Positions 35,650-45,500 are shown, counted from the stretch's first letter. The stretch is DNA of 64,000 nt from an uncultured Acidobacteriota bacterium (GCA_902825945.1 CADECY010000031.1:1-64000), one strand, 5' to 3'. Numbers and translations: made by a program. The notes: generated from the sequence alone by a model not told the origin.

Positions 35650-35882
35650 CCCGCCACGGGCTCCAACGGGTAGATGACGTCAGACCGGAGGACGTCGAGC
35701 GCGTACTGGATCGCAGCCCGGATCCCCTCCTCCGTCACATGCGGATGCGCCCGCAGAATCTGCTCGACCGGCTCTCCCGCCGCGAGCTTCTCCAGGATCA
35801 GTTCCACCGTGATCCGGGTTCCGGCGATCACCGGCTTCCCCATCATCACATTCGGGTTCGCAGTAATGAGCGGATTCGCCAT
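35646..35882 (-). CDS. DUF433 antitoxin
   Basis: A 78-residue DUF433 protein, a small helix-turn-helix family that acts as antitoxin and probable autorepressor for DUF5615 toxins. Typical features are PVIAGTRITVELILEKL, GEPVEQILRAHPHVTEEGI and a final IQYALD helix. It is translated first and overlaps the toxin gene. The gene lies next to the SEFIR/TPR pair, making a small defence-type island. The ATG is supported by the family pattern, which starts with NPLITANPNVMMGKP. Confidence 0.88.
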   Translation of the reverse strand: MANPLITANPNVMMGKPVIAGTRITVELILEKLAAGEPVEQILRAHPHVTEEGIRAAIQYALDVLRSDVIYPLEPVAG

Positions 35883-35934
35883 ACGACTTCAGTATAAAAC
35901 AGGCGTTTCGGAGCCCTGATATGCTGTCACCAGC

Positions 35935-37263
35935 ATGCGTTGCCTGATCTTCGCCCTCCTCACCCTCGGCCTCCACGCCGAACTCCGCATCGCGACATTC
36001 CAAGCCGACGCGACTCCGAAGATCGGCGATCCGGTGGCCTACGTTCCGGCGCGGTCGATCGAAGATCCGCTGAGCGCGCGCGGCGTGGTGCTGCTCGGCG
36101 CGGGAAAGCCGATCGTGCTCTGCGCGGTGGACTTCATCGGAATCGCGGGCTCGGGCCACGACTATTGGCGCGCGGAACTCGCTCGCGCGGCGGGCACGAC
36201 GGCCGATCGGGTCACGGTCCACACACTGCATCAGCATGACGCGCCGCGGATGGATCTCGGCGCTTCGGCGCTGCTCACGAAGGCGGGAATCGGCGGCAAA
36301 TCGTTCCACGACGAATTCGGCAAGTCCGTGGTGGCGCGCACGGCGGATTCGATTCGCGCCGCGCTGCCCAAGGCCCAACGCGTGACGCACATCGCGAGCG
36401 GACAGGCGATGGTCGAGAAGGTGGCGTCGAACCGGCGCATTCTCGGACCCGATGGCAAGGTCAAGGTGGGCCGCATGAGCGCGAGCCGGATTCCGGAGGC
36501 GATCGCCGCGCCGGAAGGGACGATCGATCCGGTCTTGCGGCTGATCAGCTTTTGGAACGGCGACAAGGCGATCGCCTCGCTCACCTTCTACGCGACGCAT
36601 CCGCAGAGCTACTACGGCAAGGGCGACGTGACGGCGGAGTTCGTGGGCTTGGCGCGCGCGGTCCGCGAGCGCGAGGTGCCGGGCGTGGCGCACATCCACT
36701 TCAACGGAGCGAGCGGCAATGTCGCGGCGGGCAAGTACAACGACGGATCTCTCGGGATGCGGCCCGTGCTGCGCGATCGCATGGCGGCGGGGATGCGCAC
36801 GGCGTGGGCTGCGGCGAAGAAGTCCGTTGTTCCGGCGGCGGTCGAATGGCGCACCACCGATGTCCGATTGCCTCTGGGCGATCATCTCGTTCGTGGTCCG
36901 CTCGAGGCGAAACTCGCCGACTCGGGCGCGAGCTACACGGACCGTTTGAACGCGGCAACCGCGCTTGCGCTGCTCGATCGTTCGAAGAACGGCTATCCAG
37001 TGCAGTTGTCGTGCCTGCGGCTGGGCGATCTTTCCGGGCTCTTCATGCCGGGCGAATTGTTCGTCGAGTATCAGCTCGCCGCGCCGAAGGTGAGGTCCGG
37101 CGGGGCGGTGGCGATGGCCGCTTATGGCGATTACGAGCCCGGATACATCGGCACCGACATTGCGTATTCGCAGGGCGGGTACGAGGTGAGCGAACGGGCT
37201 TCGCGCGTCAAGCCCGGGGTCGAGGCGGTGTTGATGGACGGGATGCGGCGCTTGCTTCGGTAG
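35935..37263 (+). CDS. Neutral/alkaline ceramidase-like N-terminal domain protein, exported
   Basis: A 442-residue protein with signal peptide MRCLIFALLTLGLHA. It resembles the N-terminal zinc-amidohydrolase domain of neutral/alkaline non-lysosomal ceramidases. The visible features are TLHQHDAPRMD (His cluster near residue 100), FYATHPQSYYGKGDVT, HIHFNGASGNVAAGKYN and a late GDYEPGYIGT region. Similar acidobacterial proteins are annotated only generally, and amide hydrolysis of a lipid or sugar derivative is an inference. It is about 440 residues, shorter than true ceramidases (about 650-700), so the C-terminal domain is absent. Convergent with the seven-gene envelope operon, 21 bases away. 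Confidence 0.75.
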   Translation: MRCLIFALLTLGLHAELRIATFQADATPKIGDPVAYVPARSIEDPLSARGVVLLGAGKPIVLCAVDFIGIAGSGHDYWRAELARAAGTTADRVTVHTLHQHDAPRMDLGASALLTKAGIGGKSFHDEFGKSVVARTADSIRAALPKAQRVTHIASGQAMVEKVASNRRILGPDGKVKVGRMSASRIPEAIAAPEGTIDPVLRLISFWNGDKAIASLTFYATHPQSYYGKGDVTAEFVGLARAVREREVPGVAHIHFNGASGNVAAGKYNDGSLGMRPVLRDRMAAGMRTAWAAAKKSVVPAAVEWRTTDVRLPLGDHLVRGPLEAKLADSGASYTDRLNAATALALLDRSKNGYPVQLSCLRLGDLSGLFMPGELFVEYQLAAPKVRSGGAVAMAAYGDYEPGYIGTDIAYSQGGYEVSERASRVKPGVEAVLMDGMRRLLR

Positions 37264-37284
37264 CCGCGAGCGTGACTGCCCGCG

Positions 37285-37647
37285 CTACTTGGCCATGGAT
37301 TCATGAGCAGCCGCGAGAGCGCGGGCTGCCTTGGCCGCCTTCGCGAGAGTCTCCGCCAAGTAGTCGCAATGAGCCGCCGTATCGGGCGCCATTGGCCTCT
37401 TCTGATCGGAACCGGAAGGATGGCCCCGGTATCCCTTGGCGAGGTCGAGGTGTTCGGCAGCCTCAGCGTCGTATCGCCTTGCCTGGGCCGTGTAATGCGC
37501 GGCCAAGCGCAGGTGGTCCCGCGGCGAACTGGCGGACGTGAGGAGCCGCGTCAGTTCCTTCTTCTGCAACTCGCCGGGTTTTTCAGCGGCGAATCCCGAG
37601 CCCGCGAAAAGCAGGGCAGCGATGATTGCGATGCCAGTCTGTGACAT
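37285..37647 (-). CDS. Small exported helical protein with conserved His residues
   Basis: 120 residues, starting at ATG 37647 behind a near-perfect AAAGGAG. A signal peptide (MSQTGIAIIAALLFAGSGFAA) is followed by two or three amphipathic helices. Histidines sit at regular places: RLAAHYTAQ, AAEHLDL, GYRGHP, AAHCDYL and AAHESMA, with one Cys. This pattern would suit a periplasmic metal-binding helical hairpin such as those of CnrX/ZraP type, though I recognise no named family. It is the last gene of a seven-gene operon containing a MacB-like transporter. An upstream-extended frame to 37767 overlaps the transporter gene and lacks support. Confidence 0.75.
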   Translation of the reverse strand: MSQTGIAIIAALLFAGSGFAAEKPGELQKKELTRLLTSASSPRDHLRLAAHYTAQARRYDAEAAEHLDLAKGYRGHPSGSDQKRPMAPDTAAHCDYLAETLAKAAKAARALAAAHESMAK

Positions 37648-37660
37648 GTGATTCTCCTTT

Positions 37661-38383
37661 TCAGATTGTCTGAGATGGCTGGTGCCGGCGTTGCGGATCC
37701 GAGGGCCGGATGTCTGAGACAATCCGCCCATCCTGCAGAGTGATGATGTGATCCGTTTCGGCGGCAAATACCGTGTTGTGAGTCGTCAGCAGGATCGCGA
37801 CGCCTGTTTCGGAAGCCAAACGCTTGAACAAGGCGATGATCGACTCGCCTGTCGACTTGTCGAGGTTCCCGGTCGGCTCGTCCGCCACCAGGACTCTCGG
37901 ACTCGAAATGAGTGCCCGCGCGATCGCGACGCGCTGCATCTGTCCACCGGAGAGTTCGCGAGGCAGATGCGTGGCGCGATCGGTCAGGCCGACCGAGGCG
38001 AGGATCTCATCCGTCCAGGCCCGATCCGGCCGCAGGCCCAGAAAGAGCAGTGGCAGTTCCACGTTCTCTCGCACGGTCAGTGTGGGTAACAGGGAGAATT
38101 GCTGGAACACGAAGCCCAGCACACCCCGGCGGACCTCCACCAGTTCCTCCTCCGAGAGCCCGGCCACGGACTTGCCGCCGACCATCAGCGCCCCCGCTGT
38201 CGGCTTGTCCAAGCACGATAGGACGTTGATCAACGTCGTCTTTCCGCATCCGGATGGGCCGAGCACCGAGACGATTTCTCCCGCGCGGATCTCGATATCC
38301 ACACCATCCAGGGCGCGCACTACCTCGCTGCCTCGCTGATAGTACCGCTTCAGTCCATGGCCTTCGATCACGGTGGCGTTCAT
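37661..38383 (-). CDS. ABC transporter ATP-binding protein (LolD/MacB type)
   Basis: 240 residues from ATG 38383, two bases after the permease stop. Walker A is GPSGCGKTT at 42-50, the signature is LSGGQMQRV, and Walker B with D-loop is VLVADEPTGNLD. It is the MacB/LolD/FtsE class, which couples ATP hydrolysis to mechanotransmission across the periplasm rather than to substrate passage. The permease encoded just upstream is its partner. The frame extends to 38437, but that part overlaps the permease and is not conserved. Confidence 0.92.
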   Translation of the reverse strand: MNATVIEGHGLKRYYQRGSEVVRALDGVDIEIRAGEIVSVLGPSGCGKTTLINVLSCLDKPTAGALMVGGKSVAGLSEEELVEVRRGVLGFVFQQFSLLPTLTVRENVELPLLFLGLRPDRAWTDEILASVGLTDRATHLPRELSGGQMQRVAIARALISSPRVLVADEPTGNLDKSTGESIIALFKRLASETGVAILLTTHNTVFAAETDHIITLQDGRIVSDIRPSDPQRRHQPSQTI

Positions 38384-38385
38384 GG

Positions 38386-39669
38386 CTAGATCCCCCTTCC
38401 AATCGCTTCCACGGGCCGCATCGATGACGCTCTCCACGCCGGATAGAGTCCGGCGAAGAAGCCCAGCGCGACCGCACCCACCACGGCGTAGAGCACAACC
38501 GCGGGTGTGATGCTCACCACGGATCCGTTCACGCCGAGGTTGGCGATCGCCTTGATCATCCGCTCCACCAGGCTCGGGCCCGTCACCGCGAGGATCGACC
38601 CGGCGATCGCGCCCGCGAGGCAGATCATCACGGTCTCGAGCCAGATCAACTGGAAAATCGATTCGCGGCGCGCGCCGAGAGCCTTCATGATGCCGATCTC
38701 GGCGGTCCGCTCATGGACGCTCATCAGAATCGTGTTGATGACGCCGATGAAGGCGACGATCATCGCGATCGCGGCCACCGCGGCAATCATCGTCTGCGCT
38801 GTCGCGACCAAGCCCACCAGAGTGTTCTTCACCTGCTGCAAGCCGACCACCTGGACTTCCGGAAGTTTCAGCCAGCGAGTCTCGAACTCCCGGAGCTTGG
38901 CCCCGCTGAACTGCTTCAGCTTGATTCCGAGGATCGTGAGTTGGCCAGGGCGGTCGAAGTATTCGCGCGCGATGTCGAGCGGCAGAAACACAGTGCCATC
39001 ATCCTGCGTCCCCGTCCGATCGAGCACGCCCACGACCTTGAATTCACGCAGCACCGGATCGCGGCGGCCCGCTGGTGTGATGGAGGCGTAGAAAATATCG
39101 CCTACCTTGCGCTGCTCGTATTCGGCCGCCTCGAACCCGATCACCACTTCGGTTCGCGAATCGGGGGCGAACCAGCGCCCGCCGTCGTATCCCGCCCCTT
39201 GTTTCAACGTCAGCCACGGCTTCATCTTGCGGTAACTGTCGAGATCGATTCCGCTCATGATCAGGAAATTCTGCCCCGCCGCGCCGTCATCCCGAATGCT
39301 GCTCCCTTGCTTTTGCGCCACGCCGACAAAAATCGGAGTGATGCTCTCGATATCCGCGTCGCCGCGGACCTTGTCCAGTGTGTCGCCCGGCAGATAGAGA
39401 AGCCCAGTCCCGCCCTTGAGCATCATCGTGGCGGCCTCGTAGGGACAGCCCTTTGCCATGATCATCACCTGGAAGCCGAGCATGTCGATGCTCTTGTCGA
39501 TCGCCCTCCGGTAGCCGAGCATGAATCCGCCGAGCGAAACCGCGACTGTCACCGCGAGCGCCACGCCCGCCACTGTCAGCGCGGTGCGGACCATCCGCCG
39601 GCGCAGATTGTTCACCGCTAGCACTAAGTACCGCCCCAGGATGAAAGGATCCGGTTGTAGTTGCCTCAT
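38386..39669 (-). CDS. MacB/FtsX-type ABC transporter permease
   Basis: A 427-residue permease with one N-terminal helix (TALTVAGVALAVTVAVSLGG), a large periplasmic domain at about 50-290 and three C-terminal helices ending in FAGLYPAWRAS. That is the standard FtsX_core/MacB_PCD layout. The periplasmic part carries KGCPYEAATMM with an unpaired Cys. Such proteins extrude or release lipoproteins, peptides or metals, and the substrate is not clear here. It is flanked by an OB-fold-like protein seven bases upstream and the ATPase two bases downstream. This matches an envelope operon with an outer-membrane barrel and an FMN-binding-like lipoprotein. Confidence 0.9.
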   Translation of the reverse strand: MRQLQPDPFILGRYLVLAVNNLRRRMVRTALTVAGVALAVTVAVSLGGFMLGYRRAIDKSIDMLGFQVMIMAKGCPYEAATMMLKGGTGLLYLPGDTLDKVRGDADIESITPIFVGVAQKQGSSIRDDGAAGQNFLIMSGIDLDSYRKMKPWLTLKQGAGYDGGRWFAPDSRTEVVIGFEAAEYEQRKVGDIFYASITPAGRRDPVLREFKVVGVLDRTGTQDDGTVFLPLDIAREYFDRPGQLTILGIKLKQFSGAKLREFETRWLKLPEVQVVGLQQVKNTLVGLVATAQTMIAAVAAIAMIVAFIGVINTILMSVHERTAEIGIMKALGARRESIFQLIWLETVMICLAGAIAGSILAVTGPSLVERMIKAIANLGVNGSVVSITPAVVLYAVVGAVALGFFAGLYPAWRASSMRPVEAIGRGI

Positions 39670-39676
39670 GATAGCC

Positions 39677-40051
39677 TCACTGTATTTCCACCGCGGTTGC
39701 CACCAATTGGTATCCGTCGCCGAATGGAGCCATGCGGCCTTCCACGCGAGCGGAATGGCCCTCTTTCATCGGCGCGGTGCCCGTGAGCTTCTCCAGGTCG
39801 ATCCGCAGCGGCGGCTGGCCTCCCCAGACGAAGAAGAAGTGGCAGCCCATGGTCTGGCACTGTTGCCGGACCTCGCCTTCGACGGCAATGGTCTTTTCGC
39901 GGAACTGTTCCGGCTTCTGGATCAGTTCGAGCACGGTGACACGAGGCGCCCCAGTGAATTCTCCGTACCGGAACGGTGCGTTTGTTACGTTTCGGAGGAG
40001 CACTCCTCCGACGATGAGTGTCGCGGCACAAAGGCCGAGAATCGTCCGCAT
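39677..40051 (-). CDS. Exported OB-fold-like protein with a Cys pair
   Basis: A 124-residue protein with an N-terminal hydrophobic anchor or signal (ILGLCAATLIVGGVLL). The rest reads as a small beta barrel: VTVLELIQKPEQFREKTI, VEGEVRQQCQTMGCHFFF and RIDLEKLTG, then VEGRMAPFGDGYQLVA. The CQTMGC pair in the middle recalls DUF4920 or CcmE-like OB proteins that bind metal or heme. I cannot assign it firmly. It lies two bases after the FMN-binding-like gene and seven before the permease, so it is clearly part of the operon. Function probably periplasmic. Confidence 0.75.
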   Translation of the reverse strand: MRTILGLCAATLIVGGVLLRNVTNAPFRYGEFTGAPRVTVLELIQKPEQFREKTIAVEGEVRQQCQTMGCHFFFVWGGQPPLRIDLEKLTGTAPMKEGHSARVEGRMAPFGDGYQLVATAVEIQ

Positions 40052-40053
40052 GG

Positions 40054-40752
40054 TTATTCCTTTCCTTTCTTGGTCTCGCTCAATGCCTTGCGGGCACGTT
40101 CGAAAAATGGCTCGAACCGCCGCCCGTGGACGAAAAAATCGAGCAGGACGAGGTTCTTCCGGAGGCCGCGAAGCGAGGCCTCATAGTCGGCCTTGCCGCC
40201 CGCATCAATGGGAGGTGGGCGCAACGCGGCGATCTTGCCGGTTCGTGCATTGGGAGCCGCGCGCGAGTAATAGTCGTCTTTGTAGAAGTCGGCGAGCGTC
40301 AACCCGGCAAACTGCGCTCGAAACGCTTTGTCGCGGAGTTGCCGCGCGGCAGGACTCTCGAGCCGTTGAAAGAAGAAGTTCCGGATCTCGGCGGTGTCGG
40401 GGTCGATCGACAGAAAGACCTGGATCACGCCACCCTTGCCCGGGACGTTCACGCCGTGAACGACGCCGATCTTCTTCGATCCGGCGAAGACGTGATAGAT
40501 CGTGTACGGCGTCTCGTAGGTCTCGTAGATCGGATCGAGCGTTCCCGTAAGCCGGGCCTTGAAGTCCTGATAGAGCTTGGCGCCGTCCTTCAAGCGGGGG
40601 AACTCCGCGAGATCCTCTTTATAGGACGTCATGGCCGGATACAGATATTTCAGATCCTCAGCGGGGTTGGTCAGCGTGCAGCCAATCGCGGCGAGCGCCA
40701 CTCGCGGCACAGTGGCGAGTAGCAACAGGCAGGTGGCGGAAGCTCTTGTCAT
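40054..40752 (-). CDS. FMN-binding-domain-like exported lipoprotein or periplasmic protein
   Basis: 232 residues with signal sequence CLLLLATVPRVALAAIGC, which could be cut by signal peptidase I after VALA or form a weak lipobox at IGC. The core (IGVVHGVNVPGKGGVIQVFLS followed by IDPDTAEIRNFFFQ and AQFAGLTLADFY) matches the pattern of FMN-binding domains in RnfG, NqrC and NosR proteins. However, the Ser/Thr-Gly-Ala-Thr attachment motif is not seen. If functional it would carry electrons in the periplasm or bind flavin non-covalently. The gene ends two bases before the OB-like gene and begins 12 bases after the barrel gene. Family placement is tentative. Confidence 0.7.
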   Translation of the reverse strand: MTRASATCLLLLATVPRVALAAIGCTLTNPAEDLKYLYPAMTSYKEDLAEFPRLKDGAKLYQDFKARLTGTLDPIYETYETPYTIYHVFAGSKKIGVVHGVNVPGKGGVIQVFLSIDPDTAEIRNFFFQRLESPAARQLRDKAFRAQFAGLTLADFYKDDYYSRAAPNARTGKIAALRPPPIDAGGKADYEASLRGLRKNLVLLDFFVHGRRFEPFFERARKALSETKKGKE

Positions 40753-40764
40753 AGGGGTCCTTTC

Positions 40765-41949
40765 TTAGCGGTAGAAGTAATACTGGAGGGCGAAAACTGT
40801 TCGGAGCGGCTCCGGCCGGCTGATGCCGATACGCCGCTCGACGTTGAACTTGATCCAATGGAGGCTCGAGTTGCCCACATCGTTGCGGAAGTACCAGGTG
40901 AACTCGCCGATGATGGAGGCATCGGGCCCGAGTATGGCGTCATGGAAGCGCCTGTACTGGGTGGCGGCCCCCCAGCGGCGCGAAGAGTGAGTGTATTCAC
41001 CCTGATGAACCCGCATCGTTACCGGAATCCGGCTGTCGCCGCCGCGGCTCATCTCGGTGGTGAGGGTGAGCAGTCCTGCCGGTACGGCGCGGCGATATCG
41101 TACGTCGCCGCCCGCGCGCCGCGTCGGAATCGGTTCCATGTGGCCTTCCATGCGCGGAAGCCTTTCGCCGCTGATCACCGAGACGCCGCCTTCAACGCCG
41201 AAGCGCGAACTGTAGCGGTTGCCGAGGCTGAGCCGGAAGGCCCCGAGTCCTTTCTGGCCGCGGAACGAAAGTGGATAACCTGATCCGGCGGCATAATAGG
41301 CGTCGTAGTTCAGGTGCGAGTTGATCGATCCCCAGAATCCGGAGTACCAGTCGCGCTCGAAGCCGAAATTCCGATCATTGGAAAGCTGGAGGATCGAACC
41401 GTGAGTGTCGGTCTGCAGGTTGAGTCCGAAGGGAACATAGAAACGGCCCGCCCGGAAGTTGAAGCGGCCCGCCGCGCGGCCCTTCTTCGACCCCGGCAAA
41501 AGGGGATTCAGCACGTTGTAGAGGTCGAGATAGAAATTGTGATACTCCAGAGCCCAGCCGCCGCGGTTCTCGCCTTCCATGTCGTTCTGGACGGGATTGA
41601 ATCCGTCGCGCCGCACCAGACGCGCCTGCACGTTGAAGCTGGCGACGGTCGCCGTTTCGGTCGAAAACTTCTTCAAGATCTCGAAGCCCACTGACTGGCG
41701 GCTTGCGCCGTGCCTGTCTCCGTCAGAGGTGAATTGCGACATCACTTCCTTGCGGAATCCGAAGTTGTTGCGAAACAGACCACGGAGCCACGGCCTTCGG
41801 CGGGACTCCGCCGAAGAAGCGTCATCAGCGCGCGCGGGTGGCGCCGGAAGGTTCGAGAATGGATCCTCTTGCTGCGCCGCGCACATCGACGCGGCGAGAA
41901 AGAGGGCGGCGCGCACGCGAGTCACGCGCGCCAGACAGAGCCGTTTCAC
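40765..41949 (-). CDS. Outer-membrane beta-barrel protein
   Basis: 394 residues with signal peptide VRAALFLAASMCAAQQ. It is followed by a Ser/Arg-rich linker and then alternating aromatic beta strands for the rest of the length (FNFRAGRFYVPFGLNLQTD, FALQYYFYR). The terminal strand pattern suits BAM insertion, although the last residue is Arg rather than Phe. It resembles porin-like proteins of unknown substrate. Within the operon it would supply the outer-membrane part next to the inner-membrane MacB-like transporter. I recognise no specific family. Confidence 0.75.
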   Translation of the reverse strand: MKRLCLARVTRVRAALFLAASMCAAQQEDPFSNLPAPPARADDASSAESRRRPWLRGLFRNNFGFRKEVMSQFTSDGDRHGASRQSVGFEILKKFSTETATVASFNVQARLVRRDGFNPVQNDMEGENRGGWALEYHNFYLDLYNVLNPLLPGSKKGRAAGRFNFRAGRFYVPFGLNLQTDTHGSILQLSNDRNFGFERDWYSGFWGSINSHLNYDAYYAAGSGYPLSFRGQKGLGAFRLSLGNRYSSRFGVEGGVSVISGERLPRMEGHMEPIPTRRAGGDVRYRRAVPAGLLTLTTEMSRGGDSRIPVTMRVHQGEYTHSSRRWGAATQYRRFHDAILGPDASIIGEFTWYFRNDVGNSSLHWIKFNVERRIGISRPEPLRTVFALQYYFYR

Positions 41950-42029
41950 CGTATCTCCTGGGGTTTTGCAAACGACAGTGAGGTCTCACAGGGGAGACCC
42001 ATTCATGGCAGGCCAGTGGAGAACCGGAA

Positions 42030-42398
42030 TTAGATGAGGAACTGCTGAAGCAGCACGACTCTGTCGCGACGCGGCCAATCGGCGCGCTGGGCAACCAGCC
42101 CTTGGATGGCCGAATGCCAGCAACCGGGCACGGAAACGGCCGCGGAAAGTTCCAGCACTATTCGAGCATTGGCCGCGACGATCTCAACCGGACCCGCTGG
42201 AATGCTGCTCGCTGCGCAACAGGGCATGCTCGAGTTGCCCGCCGGACTTTGGTCATGCGACGGAGACCGATCGGCGGGACAGCACGGATGGGAAGGCGCC
42301 TTTGCCGGCGTTGTCGCCGGAGTGCACATGACAACCTGACAACCCAGCAGAGTCGCTAGCGCGATCAACGTGGTTGCGGACTGGGTCTTATGGCGCAC
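42030..42398 (-). CDS. Small exported Cys-rich protein (DUF2946-like)
   Basis: About 122 residues. GTG 42398 is preferred because GGAAGG lies seven bases upstream; ATG 42422 lacks a ribosome site. A hydrophobic leader (TTLIALATLLGCQVVMC) is followed by two CC-containing clusters (SHPCCPADRS and MPCCAASS) in a Ser/His/Pro-rich stretch. A short beta-like C-terminal part then ends in LLQQFLI. The pattern resembles DUF2946-like or copper-responsive small exported proteins. It is the first gene of the putative envelope operon, 80 bases before the barrel gene. Assignment and function are uncertain. Confidence 0.6.
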   Translation of the reverse strand: MRHKTQSATTLIALATLLGCQVVMCTPATTPAKAPSHPCCPADRSPSHDQSPAGNSSMPCCAASSIPAGPVEIVAANARIVLELSAAVSVPGCWHSAIQGLVAQRADWPRRDRVVLLQQFLI

Positions 42399-42550
42399 TT
42401 CGCTGCCTTCCATTCCCATCATAGTGCAAGACGGATGCCATTCAAATCGGTACCGAAGGCATGACGGTCATCTGGCCTTCGGGCTATCGATTCATGCGAT
42501 CACGCCCGAATCCCGCTACACTGTGTCCAATACCCAGAAGGGGGTCATCC

Positions 42551-45500
42551 ATGTTCGATCGCGTCTCGACCTTAGCAACTTTCTTCGCCGCCTCGTTGGC
42601 GGCGCAAATCGGTGGTAGCGGAACCATCAAGGGCACCGTTACCGATCCATCCGGTGCCGTCATTCCCGGCGCCACCGTCACTGCAATCCACACCGCTACG
42701 GGCGTCGAGAACAGGCGTACCGCCACCGCGGCCGGACTCTTCGTCATCGCCCCGCTTCCGGCCGGAACTTATAACCTCCGTGTCGACGCGCCCGGATTTC
42801 GCCCGCTGACGCAGGAACAGATCATCGTCGACTCGCTTTCGACCGTCGAGATGACGCTGAAGCTCGAAGTCGGCACGACGGCGGAAAGCGTCACCGTATC
42901 CGCCGTGCCGCCCGAACTCAATACATCGGACGCGCGCATGGGCCAGACGATGCGCAACGAGATGTACACTGCGCTGCCTCTCACGATGGGCAACGGCAGT
43001 CCGCGGAATCCGGCCGCGTTCATCTATCTGATGCCCGGCGTGCAGGAAGGCGGCACGTTCGGATTCATCAACGGCGGGCAGAGCTTCTCGAAGGACGTCT
43101 ATATCGAGGGACTCCCGATCACCGATGCCGTGCGTCAGGGCGAGAGCCGCGCGCTGCAGTTCGCCGTGTCGGTGGAATCGGTGGAGCAGTTCCAGGTCGA
43201 GACCAGCGGACAATCGGTCGAATTCAACGGGCAGGGCTCGGAGAACTACACGATCAAGTCGGGCACCAATCAGTATCACGGCTCGCTCTACGAATACTTC
43301 CGCAACACCAAGCTCGATGCGCGCGGATTCTTCGCGCCCACGCGTCCGCAGCAGAATCAGAACCAGTTCGGATTCACCTTCGGCGGTCCGATCAAGCGCA
43401 ACAAGCTCTTTTTCTTCGGCGCCTATGACGCATATCGATACCGCGTTGCCACTGCGTTCCAGTTCGTGACGATTCCCACCCTGCGGATGCGCTCCGGCGA
43501 TTTCGGCGAGTTTTCGGCGGCGATCTTCGATCCCGCCACCACCAATTGCCCGAACGGCGCCAACTGCTCGCGTCAGCCGTTCCCTTCGAACCAGATTCCC
43601 GCCGCGCGGATTTCGAGTGCGTCGAAATTCTTCCAGGATCCGCTGCCCGCGCCCACGCATCCGGGTATCGCGAACAACTTTCTGAACAACAACAAGGGCG
43701 TCGGCTTCAACAACGTGAACGCGAACGTGAAAGTCGACTACAACATGTCGGACACGCACAAGTTCGCGATCCTGTTCTCACGCGGATCGCACGAGCAGAG
43801 CAGCGCGATTCGGGGGAATCCAGCTCCGCTGCCGCTTCCCTACACGGTCACGCGGGTCGTGGCGGAGGTGCCCACGGTCGGTCAGGTGAAGCACACGTGG
43901 GTGATCAACTCGGGGATGCTGAACCAGATCAATGTGGGTGCGTCGCGGCTCTGGATTCCGATCACCAATCCCACGATCGACGGAAACTGGGTCGAAAAGG
44001 CCGGAATCCGTGGACTTCCGAAAGGCGACGCCACGCAGTCATTCCCCGAGATCGCATTCGCGGGCCCGAACTCTCCCGCCGGCTGGCGCGGCACTGACGC
44101 GCGTCCGTTCCTCGACGCGCTCAACAACTACTCGCTGCAGGATAGCTTCCAATGGATCAAATCGAGCCATTCGCTCAAGGCCGGCTTCCAGCATCAGCGC
44201 ATGCAGGACAACTATCGCGCCCGCTGGGATGGCACACTGTTCATCGGCAACTTCTCCAACGTACAGACCGCGGGATTCAACAACGGAACTCTCCAGAACA
44301 CCACTGGCAACTCCTATGCGAGCTACCTGATGGGCAATCTGAACTCGTCCACGGTGAACGAGGATTCCGTCGTGACTTCGGGCGCGCGCTACCGGACCTA
44401 CGCGTGGTGGATCGGTGACGACTGGAAGGCGACCCGCAATCTGACGCTCAACATCGGTCTGCGGCACGACATCATGCTGCCCTATACCGAAGTCGCCGAT
44501 CGCGTGTCCTGGTTCAACCCCGACATTCCGAATCCGGCCGCGAGCGGCTTCAAGGGTGCGCTTCAATTCGGAGGCAAAGGGCAGGACCCGCTCTACTGTA
44601 ACTGTTCCACGCGCATCAAGACCCACATGAACAACTGGGGTCCGCGATTGGGCTTCGCCTACAAGATCGGAGACCGGACCGTGGTCCGTTCCGGCTACGG
44701 CGTCATGTACACGCGACATGGCGCGGTGGGTGGACGCGGCGGCGCTCGCGAAGGCACGGGCAAGCTCGGCTTCACCGCCGCGCCCGGGTTCGTTTCGCAG
44801 GATTCCTTCAGCCCCGCGTTCAACTGGAACGATGGGATTCCGAACTATCAGCGTCCGCCGTTCTTCGACTCGACCCTGAACACGGGATTCACGACAACGG
44901 TTCCCACGGCGGGCTCGGTCGCTTGGGACAATCCCACCGAGGGCGCGCGTCCGCCGCGCTACCAGAACTGGAACTTCTCGATTCAGCGCGCGATCTCGCA
45001 GTCGATGACGCTTACCGCGGGTTATGTCGGCGGCAATGGCAAGCTGCTGCGCGGCGGCGGAACCGGAATGTGGTCCGGCCAGATCCGGCCCGAGAATCTC
45101 GCGCTCGGAAATCTGCTGACCTCGCAGGTCAACGCGACCACACTCGCGCAGGCCCGCGCCATCATCCCCTCGATCGCTCTGCCCTACGCGAACTTCCGTG
45201 GAACCTTCGCGCAGATGCTGCGCCCGTTCCCGCAATACTCGGGCGTCAACGCGGACTTCGTCAACCTCGCGAGTTCGAACTACAATTCGCTCCAGTTGAC
45301 GCTCGCCAAACGCTTCGCCTCAGGCCTCACGTTCAACCTGAACCACACGTGGAGCAAGACGCTCTCCGACGCGGGCGCGGGCCGCACCGCCTATTTCTGG
45401 GAGCAGGAGAAGACGCACGGCGAAAGCGATCGCCGCCACGTGTTCAACGCGCTCGTCGTCTACCAGCTTCCTTTCGGACCCGGCCGCTCGATCAATCCGT

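Noticed and set aside
36552..37541. Open frame overlapping the ceramidase-like gene
   Set aside because: Different frame of a gene with a signal peptide and family motifs; Arg-rich composition shows it is a shadow.
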